Assembly: GCA_934408705.1 (NCBI GenBank)
Contig: CAKRVL010000007.1
Coordinates: 1-51,770 of the forward strand
Origin: an uncultured Blautia sp.
GTDB taxonomy: Bacteria > Bacillota > Clostridia > Lachnospirales > Lachnospiraceae
Reading direction: 5' to 3'
DNA: 51,770 nucleotides
The translations under genes and the position numbers were made by a program. The notes below the pieces were generated by a model, which saw nothing but the letters and a program-made list of their open reading frames with translations, did no database searches and was not told the DNA's origin. Positions 23,256-30,640 of the stretch are shown one piece after another (the stretch's first letter is position 1; each line of letters begins with the position of its first letter).

Positions 23256-25688
23256 TTATGCGGCAGGATCGGTCGGATCGTAATAGCCTCCATTCTTCGT
23301 TCCCTTCAGCGGAACAAGCGGACGACGTCCAAGCGGTCCCTTAAACACTTCATCAGACTTGTATTTACCATCGAAAATGTAAATGGTGGAACCACTGCAG
23401 TTATAATATACCCATTTCGCATCTGCAACACAGGTACGGATACAGCCATGTGATGCAGGGCTTCCCAGTCTGTAATATGCGCTTACCGGCAGATTATAGC
23501 TATTTGCAGCACCGCATGCAATAGAATGAACAAAAATTCCACCCTGTCCGGCACCATCAACATGGGTACCATACTGGCCCCAGGATGGTCCCATAAGAGG
23601 CTGCCATCTGCTGTAGCTTGTCAGGCTATATCTTCCTGTAGGTGTAGGTGTTCCAGGATTTCCAACAGATACCCTGATGGATTTAACAGGAATTGTGCGG
23701 TTCGCATCTGCGTAAATAGTCATAACTCCATTCACGCGGTCAACCTCTACTGTATAACCAGACTTATAAATATTAGTTAAATCATTAATTCTGTAACCGT
23801 TCTTATCGAAGTAATAAAGCTTGCCATCAATCCATTTGGAGGTATTAGTTACAAATCCCTTCTTATCCGGATTAATATAACGTACTTTGTTATTTGCATT
23901 ATCAACGATCACCCAGCCTGTGGTATATTTACCTGTAGCGTCTACATAACCGTACTTGCTGCCCTTCTTTATAAACTCATTTTTTACAAGGTTCATATTT
24001 CTGAAGTAGTACCAGTTACCGTCAATTTTGCGCCATCCGCTCTTACGAAGGACACCCTTGGAATCTGCAAAATAAGTTTTTTTCTTGTAAACAAACAGCT
24101 GATTCTTAACCATCTCACCATTTCTGGTCTTAGATGTGGACGGCTTAAAGAAGTAGCTCTTTCCATTGATCACTGTAATGCCGCTTGCAAGTCTTCCGTC
24201 AGCTTTAAAGTAATAGCCATCTCTTAATGTATCAGCATAATGATTTCCCTTTTTATCAAAAAGAAACCATCCATAAAATTTACCATTTGTTTTGGTAACC
24301 TTCTGCCATCCTGTTTTCTTAACAATCTGTCCTTCTCTGGAACCAAAATAATACATTCTGTTTCCTGCGCCCAGACAACGATGCCAGCTCTTCTTCCAGG
24401 TTGCTCTTGCACCTGTTTCAGTTACATAATATTTTTTCTTCTTATAGGTTACAATACGGTTCTTATAAACAACACCCGTTTTATCTGTCAGATAATACTT
24501 ACCGTCAGAAGCTTTCTTCATAGCCCTCTTAACCAGGTAACCATTACTGTCGATCAGATAAGAATTCTCTGGATGTTCAGCATCTTTTCGACCATCCAGA
24601 TCTGTCACCATCACTCCATGAACCAGAAGCTGTCCAAGCTTAGTGCTGTCTAATTCACCAGAATCATAATACTTCCACTGTTCACCTGAAGCAGACTGGA
24701 AACTCTTCCATCCATCACGGAACATTTTCCCTGGAATTTCCTGTTCGGACTGAGCCGGCAGGAAATAATACTGAACTGCTGTTCCGTTTACATTCAAAGT
24801 CACATCGCCAGTACGAGGTGTACCATTTTCATCAAGGCAATAATACTCATCATTGATCTTAAAATATCCAGTATATGTATTCTGTGCCTTAGCCATTTCA
24901 TCCAACTGGGCAACTGTCATTCCCCTGCCATCAGCTCCATAATAATGAAAGCTGCCGGTTTCCCTGCTCCAAAGCCAGTAATTTTTCTTCATCTGGCCAA
25001 TGGTAGTCTTCCATGGTGCAAGTTCAGCACCCTTGCCACTGAATTCTGCATATGCCTCTGCTGTGTCAGCTACATTAAAATAAAATTCACCGACTGCGCC
25101 ATTAGTACTTTCTGTTCCATTCAGTGTCTTTATTCCTGTAACCATAATTCCATTAGAATCAAACAGATAACAGCCTGTATGAACAGCTCCTGTCTCGGTC
25201 TTAATAGAAAGCTCTACAATACCATCTGCAGCAGTATAATATTCATTCTGCGCTGATGAAACTGTCTCCGCAGCTTTCTTCTTGCGAAGTCTGAAGCCAT
25301 TTGCAGTCTGCTCCCAGTCACTCTGCTCAAACACACTATCAGCAGCTCCTGCCTGTACCTCCTGAATCTCATCTGGTTCATTCATCTCTGACTCAAAATT
25401 CTGAACCGGATCTGTACTGCCTGTCTCACCTGCAATATCCTCTGAAACGAATCCATCTGAAAATCCATCTGAGTCAGCACTATCGCTCTCAGATGGCTGT
25501 TCTTCAACACTGCTCTCAGACGGCTGTTCTTCAACACTGCTCTCAGTCTGTGGTTCCTCTACAGCTTCACCGGACATAAAGCTGGATTCAAAGTCTCCCT
25601 CCAAAGCTGCAGCTGGAATCTCCAGCGCCATGGACATACTTAACATAATCCCTAAAACCGTGGCCACTACTCTCTTTTTCACTTTCAT
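23256..25688 (-). CDS. Secreted L,D-transpeptidase (YkuD) with cell-wall-binding repeats
   Basis: An 810-aa envelope protein that would form 3-3 peptidoglycan cross-links or attach proteins. It has a signal peptide (about 1-28), an acidic Ser/Glu region (about 40-115) with SSVEEQPSE repeats, a long array of aromatic wall-binding repeats (about 190-650; KKKYYVTETGARATWKKSW and relatives), then a C-terminal YkuD domain (about 665-790). The YkuD active site is intact: GGIFVHSIACG gives the conserved histidine and SPASHGCIRTC the catalytic cysteine. Like the muramidase encoded next, it carries wall-binding repeats, so both may bind the same wall polymer. It follows ptsH by 29 nt and a terminator follows it. 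Confidence 0.94.
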   Translation of the reverse strand: MKVKKRVVATVLGIMLSMSMALEIPAAALEGDFESSFMSGEAVEEPQTESSVEEQPSESSVEEQPSESDSADSDGFSDGFVSEDIAGETGSTDPVQNFESEMNEPDEIQEVQAGAADSVFEQSDWEQTANGFRLRKKKAAETVSSAQNEYYTAADGIVELSIKTETGAVHTGCYLFDSNGIMVTGIKTLNGTESTNGAVGEFYFNVADTAEAYAEFSGKGAELAPWKTTIGQMKKNYWLWSRETGSFHYYGADGRGMTVAQLDEMAKAQNTYTGYFKINDEYYCLDENGTPRTGDVTLNVNGTAVQYYFLPAQSEQEIPGKMFRDGWKSFQSASGEQWKYYDSGELDSTKLGQLLVHGVMVTDLDGRKDAEHPENSYLIDSNGYLVKRAMKKASDGKYYLTDKTGVVYKNRIVTYKKKKYYVTETGARATWKKSWHRCLGAGNRMYYFGSREGQIVKKTGWQKVTKTNGKFYGWFLFDKKGNHYADTLRDGYYFKADGRLASGITVINGKSYFFKPSTSKTRNGEMVKNQLFVYKKKTYFADSKGVLRKSGWRKIDGNWYYFRNMNLVKNEFIKKGSKYGYVDATGKYTTGWVIVDNANNKVRYINPDKKGFVTNTSKWIDGKLYYFDKNGYRINDLTNIYKSGYTVEVDRVNGVMTIYADANRTIPVKSIRVSVGNPGTPTPTGRYSLTSYSRWQPLMGPSWGQYGTHVDGAGQGGIFVHSIACGAANSYNLPVSAYYRLGSPASHGCIRTCVADAKWVYYNCSGSTIYIFDGKYKSDEVFKGPLGRRPLVPLKGTKNGGYYDPTDPAA

Positions 25689-25717
25689 GCCTCCTGTTCA
25701 TAAATCCAAAAACTAGT

Positions 25718-25981
25718 TTACTCGCCTAAACCTTTATTGATAACAGATACTAAATGTTCCAGTGCTTCATGTTCATCCTCACCCTCGCAAATCATCGTGA
25801 TCTCATCACCACATTTCACACAGGCACCAAGAACGCTGAGAACACTTTTTGCATTCGCACTGCCTTGTCCATACTGAAATGTTATTGAAGACTTGTACTT
25901 CAATGCTTCCTTACAGAGAATCCCTGCCGGTCGTAAATGAAGGCCAGAAGGATTGTTTACCCTTACTTTCTCACTTACCAT
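25718..25981 (-). CDS. ptsH: HPr-family phosphocarrier protein
   Basis: An 87-aa HPr. The active-site histidine is H15 in NPSGLHLRPAG, which accepts phosphate from enzyme I, and the regulatory serine S46 in NAKSVLSVLGA is the site for HPr kinase. Length and both motifs agree with the family, although the protein has three cysteines, unusual for HPr, and could be a Crh-like or secondary HPr that nevertheless keeps H15. It lies 12 nt after cdaR and before the L,D-transpeptidase gene; no ptsI is near. Confidence 0.93.
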   Translation of the reverse strand: MVSEKVRVNNPSGLHLRPAGILCKEALKYKSSITFQYGQGSANAKSVLSVLGACVKCGDEITMICEGEDEHEALEHLVSVINKGLGE

Positions 25982-25993
25982 AGTGTCTCTCCC

Positions 25994-27289
25994 TTATCCA
26001 TTATTTGTATCTGAATTGGAAACTTCTGATATTGTCACATCTGCAAACACCTCATCCAGAAGCTCAAAGCCTTTGGGAAGCTTCACATTCACAGGAATCT
26101 GATAACTTCCAACTTTCATATCTGCCAGATCAACAGTGGCCTTTACCTCATCGAGATCAAAATCATCAAGATTTCCGTCCTCAGCTTTCACACGAATCTC
26201 TATCTTGTCGGTTCCAAAAGTCACCAGAAGATTACTGTCAAGATTATCTACTGTAATCTGGTTTGCAGGCAGACCATAGGAATGACTTCCGATTGGAAGA
26301 ATGCTTACCTTCACCCATACATCCTCACTGGTTCCGCTTGTCAGTTTCACATCGTCAGGAAGCACATCCTTGAGGCTTACCTTCTTCTCGATATCCTTAG
26401 TCTCTCCGGTAATATCAATATCTGTTCCACCTATCCAAATAGTATTATCATTCTGCTTCAGTGTCTCCAGTGCTTCATCTGTTCCTGCAATGCTTACAGT
26501 ATCCGGCACTGTAGTCACACTTTCAACCTGATATCCTTCAGCCGGTACCCCGACATAATTAGCTCCGATATTAACACTTGTACGGATTTTCCAGAATTTT
26601 GTAGTAACAATAACCTTCGTATTATCAATGGTAAGATAAGCCATCCGACCTGCCAGGCTGTCCTGATTCTTATCTATAATATTCAGCTCAGCTTCTTCTG
26701 AGAAATCTCTTGTCTTGCCATCAACATCAACTGTTGCATTTACTTTATCAATTTTATTTACAAGAGACTTTGGTCCTGTAATCTTGACCTTCTCCGGACT
26801 TGCTGTCTGGGTTCCCACTTCATAACCTTTTCCCGGCTGGCTGGAACCATAATTTACATTGACCAGGAATTCCTGCGTTACCTTCTCCTCCAGTCGAACA
26901 CTGAGATACTGGGGAGTCACCTTAATATTATCTGCGCTGATTCCCATACAGGAAGCAGTAATTGGAACCATAACCGGATTTGTATCCAGACTTCCGGCCT
27001 GCTGCAGATCTGCTGACAACGAAATACTTGCCTGTGTGATCTTTGCCAGCAGTCTTCTCTCACCTGTAATGGTAACTCTGATGGGATCCGGATCATCATC
27101 CTGCAGACACATCATATTAGCACTGTCCACATAGGCAGTATTCAACAATTCCACTTTATCACCCGGTATGGTAATACTTTTACTTGAAACCGGATTATCT
27201 ACATTTACAACAATAAACCAAATCAGAAAACCGATGAAAACAGACATGATTTTCAAGGTAAAATTCCTAGTCAGCTTTGTCTTCTTCAT
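25994..27289 (-). CDS. cdaR: YbbR-domain protein CdaR, regulator of the diadenylate cyclase
   Basis: A 431-aa protein with a short basic N-terminus, one membrane helix (about 10-30) and an extracellular part of four YbbR-type beta repeats (about 45-115, 130-215, 225-310, 325-420). Repeats of the kind PEKVKITGPKSLVNKIDKV and PDTVSIAGTDEALETL are characteristic. In Bacillus and Listeria CdaR binds CdaA in the membrane and adjusts c-di-AMP synthesis. Here it overlaps cdaA by 23 nt, so the two are co-translated. The usual third gene glmM is absent; ptsH follows instead. Confidence 0.92.
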   Translation of the reverse strand: MKKTKLTRNFTLKIMSVFIGFLIWFIVVNVDNPVSSKSITIPGDKVELLNTAYVDSANMMCLQDDDPDPIRVTITGERRLLAKITQASISLSADLQQAGSLDTNPVMVPITASCMGISADNIKVTPQYLSVRLEEKVTQEFLVNVNYGSSQPGKGYEVGTQTASPEKVKITGPKSLVNKIDKVNATVDVDGKTRDFSEEAELNIIDKNQDSLAGRMAYLTIDNTKVIVTTKFWKIRTSVNIGANYVGVPAEGYQVESVTTVPDTVSIAGTDEALETLKQNDNTIWIGGTDIDITGETKDIEKKVSLKDVLPDDVKLTSGTSEDVWVKVSILPIGSHSYGLPANQITVDNLDSNLLVTFGTDKIEIRVKAEDGNLDDFDLDEVKATVDLADMKVGSYQIPVNVKLPKGFELLDEVFADVTISEVSNSDTNNG

Positions 27290-28154
27290 GTTTCGTTCTT
27301 CCTTTCAACAGATGACGAAGTTTACTGTTATTAACAACCTTCTTGTTCTGTGCTTTGACCAGTGCCGCTCTCAGCTCAGCACTTGTAAGACCTCTGCTAA
27401 GCTTTCCATCCTGAGCTATGGATACCAGACCAGTCTCCTCAGAAACAATGATTGTCAGAGAATCACTTACCTCGCTGATTCCCACTCCCGCCCTGTGACG
27501 GGTTCCAAGCTGCTTACTCAGTTCCATATTATCAGAAAGAGGTAGGTAGCAGGTAGCTGCCACGATCCGGTTTCCTCTTACGAGGACAGCTCCATCATGC
27601 AATGGTGTATTATGTTCAAAAATATTGATCAAAAGCTGGCTGGTAAGAACAGCATCTACATTAATTCCTGTACGTTCATATTCATTTAACCGGATATTCT
27701 GCTCAATTACTATCAGTGCTCCCGTTCTCACCTCTCCCATATCAAAACAGGCCTTTACAAGCTCATTGATAGTCTTATCTGTAAATCGCTCCTGTACCTC
27801 CTTGCCGGAGTCCAATGGAAAAATCGAAGCCATAATTTTCTTCTGCCCAAGCTGTTCCAGCATTTTTCTCAATTCAGGTTGGAAAATAACAACCACACTG
27901 GTAAGAAGAATAGTAGACAGATTCTTAATGATCCAAAGAATGGTATTCATCTTCAGAATATAAGCAAACAAAATAAAAAGGAGTACTATCAGGATTCCTT
28001 TCAACAGTGTATAAGCGCGGGTAAATTTAATCCACACCATAAACTGATAAATAAAAAAAGAAATCAGGGCAATCTCCAGTATGTCTGTAACTCCCAGGCT
28101 GGGCAGGGAAAGCCTGGACAAATGTCCTGATAATCTGACTGCCATATCCTGCAT
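27267..28154 (-). CDS. cdaA: Membrane diadenylate cyclase CdaA
   Basis: A 295-aa enzyme joining two ATP into c-di-AMP, which controls potassium and osmolyte transport and wall homeostasis. Three membrane helices (about 20-95) precede the DAC domain (about 100-265). The catalytic motifs are intact: LHDGAVLVRGNRI (DGA) and GTRHRAGVGISE (RHR), with the metal aspartate in DGA. I start at the ATG at 28154, preceded by AAGGAG at six nt, rather than nine codons earlier. A hairpin terminator of the previous operon ends about 33 nt before this start, leaving little room for a promoter; expression may need read-through or an unseen promoter. Confidence 0.95.
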   Translation of the reverse strand: MQDMAVRLSGHLSRLSLPSLGVTDILEIALISFFIYQFMVWIKFTRAYTLLKGILIVLLFILFAYILKMNTILWIIKNLSTILLTSVVVIFQPELRKMLEQLGQKKIMASIFPLDSGKEVQERFTDKTINELVKACFDMGEVRTGALIVIEQNIRLNEYERTGINVDAVLTSQLLINIFEHNTPLHDGAVLVRGNRIVAATCYLPLSDNMELSKQLGTRHRAGVGISEVSDSLTIIVSEETGLVSIAQDGKLSRGLTSAELRAALVKAQNKKVVNNSKLRHLLKGRTKHEEDKAD

Positions 28155-28187
28155 AGTGCACTCCTTTCCGGCTGAAATCATACAGCA

Positions 28188-28217
28188 AAATGGTTACCGG
28201 CAGTTTCCCCGGTAACC
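28188..28217 (-). terminator. Terminator between the two-gene membrane operon and cdaA
   Basis: GGTTACCGG (28192-28200) and CCGGTAACC (28209-28217) are perfect arms around eight nt. On the minus strand ATTTTGC follows; on the plus strand TTTTCTTTT follows, so it would be stronger rightwards, where no gene needs it. It may act as an attenuator before cdaA. Confidence 0.6.
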
Positions 28218-28257
28218 TTTTCTTTTATTAGTTACTGTCAGGATGTCTACAGCAACA

Positions 28258-29376
28258 TTAGAGATCCTTAAGAGATTCTTCAAGCTTTTTCTCGAAATCC
28301 ACATCCTTAGCTGCCGGCTTCTCTGCCTGTCTTGGCTTTCGGTCTGCAGCCGGAACAGCTTTCTTTCTCTTCGGCTTCTCATCCTGACGGAAAATAGGAT
28401 TTGCATAAGTACCTGCATTATCCTCAGTCTTATGTTCCTCACGTACCGGCTCTGCATTTATCTTCTTGATACTCCTCTCAGAAGTTGCAACAGAAGCCTT
28501 CGGAACTGCTTTAACATAATAGAAATATTCATCGTCCTCATATTCCAGACGTTCTGCACGGCTATAATCTCCACCAAATGCAAAAAATTCAAAAATCAAT
28601 GCAAGCAAAACTGCTGCGATAGTGCAGATAAGAAGTGGAACCATTGCAACAGTTGCATTCAGGCTCATTCCAAAACTTCCAACAAGCATTATAAACACAT
28701 ACGCAACTCCGCCTGTAATAATGGATATTCTCCATGCATGGTCAAAAGAGCGTGTACGGATCAGATGAACCAGCATCGTTACCGCAACAAAAGCAACAAC
28801 AGCGATCCACATTCCCCAGTTCTGAACCAGTCCGTCTGCCATGATCTGCAGTTTGTCCGTCATCTCCAGTTCTGGATTCACAAGAATTGCAGACTGTGAT
28901 CTTAAGAAACGGATAAAATAATACATAACCACACCACAGCCAGCCGGGATAGCAGATAAGCTGCTCTCCATCAGACCGCTTCCGATAGGGAGTAAAGCCG
29001 GAAGGCTGAAGGCAAAAGAAAGTGGTGTAAATACAAAGGTTATATTCTGCTCAGAGCTGAATCTCAGGAAGAAGATAAGCATGAGAAGAATCAGAACAAG
29101 CATAAATGCCGCAACCTCTATTCCAAGTGCATAGCTGTGAATAAGAATCATAACAAATCCAATGTACATCATAGCTGAAGATGGCAGAATAGAACAGATC
29201 AGTGCCAGGATCAGTACGAGAAATACATTATTCATTCGTGGCATATATCCCATATTCGCATTGATCCACAGGAAGTAAACCAGTGCAAGAACAAATTTCA
29301 TTACAGGCTGGATATACATTTCATATTGTCCGTATATTTCTTTTATTTTCTGCTTTAACTCAAGTAATGCTGTCAT
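28258..29376 (-). CDS. Polytopic membrane protein of unknown function with charged C-terminal tail
   Basis: I do not recognise this 372-aa protein. About seven to eight hydrophobic segments lie between residues 20 and 270, including short polar links with Arg/Lys on the inner side (FFLRFSSEQ, FIRFLRSQS). From about 275 the sequence is a soluble, highly charged tail (SRAERLEYEDDEYFYYVKAVP, then Lys/Glu-rich to the end), probably cytoplasmic, with short repeats of basic and acidic patches. Its start overlaps the stop of the upstream gene by 4 nt, so the two are translated together. The tail with an EDDEYFYYVKAVPK segment might be a docking site. No transporter motif was found. Nearness to cdaA is the only contextual clue. 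Confidence 0.75.
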   Translation of the reverse strand: MTALLELKQKIKEIYGQYEMYIQPVMKFVLALVYFLWINANMGYMPRMNNVFLVLILALICSILPSSAMMYIGFVMILIHSYALGIEVAAFMLVLILLMLIFFLRFSSEQNITFVFTPLSFAFSLPALLPIGSGLMESSLSAIPAGCGVVMYYFIRFLRSQSAILVNPELEMTDKLQIMADGLVQNWGMWIAVVAFVAVTMLVHLIRTRSFDHAWRISIITGGVAYVFIMLVGSFGMSLNATVAMVPLLICTIAAVLLALIFEFFAFGGDYSRAERLEYEDDEYFYYVKAVPKASVATSERSIKKINAEPVREEHKTEDNAGTYANPIFRQDEKPKRKKAVPAADRKPRQAEKPAAKDVDFEKKLEESLKDL

Positions 29377-29807
29377 TTTCTGTATCCTCCTGACATTTCA
29401 CGTCCTGCGAATTTCTTTTCTTCACGAGTATATATCTTCTCCAGCTTGGTAAGCTGGGTATAATACTGCTTCACACTCTTCTTGGCCCTGTGGTACTTCA
29501 CTGTATACTGAATATATGTCAGCACAGAATACAGCACCAATATTCCAATATATCCTGCCAGAGTCACAATTCCAAGAGAAACCAGATTCATCTTATGCAC
29601 ATTATCCAGCAGATATTCCAGATTATATGCTGCGATCACAGACAGTATCAATCCATATCCAATTGTTACAAGAAAGAAATTCTTGATCAATGCCAGACCG
29701 ATATAATCACTCCTGTAGTACTTGCTCACCGGAAGATATTTTCTTCCTTCCTGCTTCTCGTACAGGGCAAGCCGGTCCATTATCTTTATTTTTTCTTCGT
29801 TTATCAT
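29373..29807 (-). CDS. Small membrane protein paired with the polytopic protein downstream
   Basis: A 144-aa protein I do not recognise. The N-terminal 30 residues are charged (KIKIMDRLALYEKQEGRKYLP), two to three helices lie at about 37-60, 70-100, and a basic helical tail (about 100-144) follows, possibly coiled coil. I place the start at the ATG at 29807 (AAGGAG at six nt) rather than 17 codons upstream. It overlaps the next gene by 4 nt. A promoter is visible upstream, so the pair is a separate operon. A membrane complex of the two products is a reasonable inference. Confidence 0.72.
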   Translation of the reverse strand: MINEEKIKIMDRLALYEKQEGRKYLPVSKYYRSDYIGLALIKNFFLVTIGYGLILSVIAAYNLEYLLDNVHKMNLVSLGIVTLAGYIGILVLYSVLTYIQYTVKYHRAKKSVKQYYTQLTKLEKIYTREEKKFAGREMSGGYRK

Positions 29808-29862
29808 AAATGGCTCCTTATGCATTTCTTCTAAAGCTGAAAAGCTATACTCATACACGATG

Positions 29863-29891
29863 ATTGTATCATATATCCCATGCCATGAAAA
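29863..29891 (-). promoter_or_regulatory. Promoter of the two-gene membrane operon
   Basis: TTTTCA (29891..29886), 17 nt, TACAAT (29868..29863) on the minus strand, about 55 nt before the proposed start and just after the comF stop. Confidence 0.5.
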
Positions 29892-29899
29892 GTATTTTT

Positions 29900-30640
29900 T
29901 TACCTGTTACTTCCAATACACAATGTGAGGAAAAACACATGAGATGCTCCTTTTTCCAGAAGTGCCCTTGACAATACATCCATTGTACTTCCAGTAGTAT
30001 ACACATCATCAATAAGCAAAATACGCTTTCCCGCAGGATTTCCCGCAACCTGGAAAGCTTCTCTCAGATTTTTCTTTCTTCCGGCAGCATCAAGCTTCTT
30101 CTGGGATTTTGTGGCATGTCTTTTTTTAAGAAGCCTGGTGTCTACAGGAATGCCCGTATATTCCGATAATTTCTCTGCCAGCAGCTCAGCCTGATTAAAA
30201 CCTCTCATTCTTTGCTTGCGCCAGTGAAGCGGAACCGGAACGATCACCTGCGGTTTCCACAAAGCCAGCATCTCTCTGCCATAAAGATACATTGCTTTTC
30301 CATAAAAGCGGCTGTACTCTCTGCAGCCAAAATATTTATATTTCATTATAGAGTATTTCATCCGGTCGTCATAATGAAAAATCCCACGTCCCTGGTCAAA
30401 CGCTCCTGGATGGGCACTGCAATCTCTGCAATATTCCTCATCTTCCTTCACCGGTTTTCCGCATTTGTAACAGCGTGGACCTGATATCGGCCTTATTTCC
30501 TCTGCACAATCAGGACAGAGCAGCTCATGACTGCTTCTGAGAATCCTGTGACACAGAGGACATCGTCTTGGATACAACAGATCCAGAAAGCTCCTGTATC
30601 CTTGTTCCAAGAGAGCTATAGCGCTTCTGCTGCTTCTCAT
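29900..30640 (-). CDS. comF: ComF-family phosphoribosyltransferase-like protein
   Basis: A 246-aa protein of the ComF group, linked in Bacillus to DNA uptake. An N-terminal zinc region has paired cysteines (CPLC 27-30, CPDC 42-45, CYKCG and CRDC further on). The C-terminal phosphoribosyltransferase-like domain keeps the PRPP-binding loop ILLIDDVYTTGST and the preceding VPVPLHWRKQRMRGFNQAELLAE. The first 38 codons lie inside the end of recD2 in another frame, including the first cysteine pair, so the overlap is a true dual-coding stretch. Together with comEA and comEC elsewhere in the window it suggests a DNA-uptake capacity. Confidence 0.92.
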   Translation of the reverse strand: MRSSRSAIALLEQGYRSFLDLLYPRRCPLCHRILRSSHELLCPDCAEEIRPISGPRCYKCGKPVKEDEEYCRDCSAHPGAFDQGRGIFHYDDRMKYSIMKYKYFGCREYSRFYGKAMYLYGREMLALWKPQVIVPVPLHWRKQRMRGFNQAELLAEKLSEYTGIPVDTRLLKKRHATKSQKKLDAAGRKKNLREAFQVAGNPAGKRILLIDDVYTTGSTMDVLSRALLEKGASHVFFLTLCIGSNR

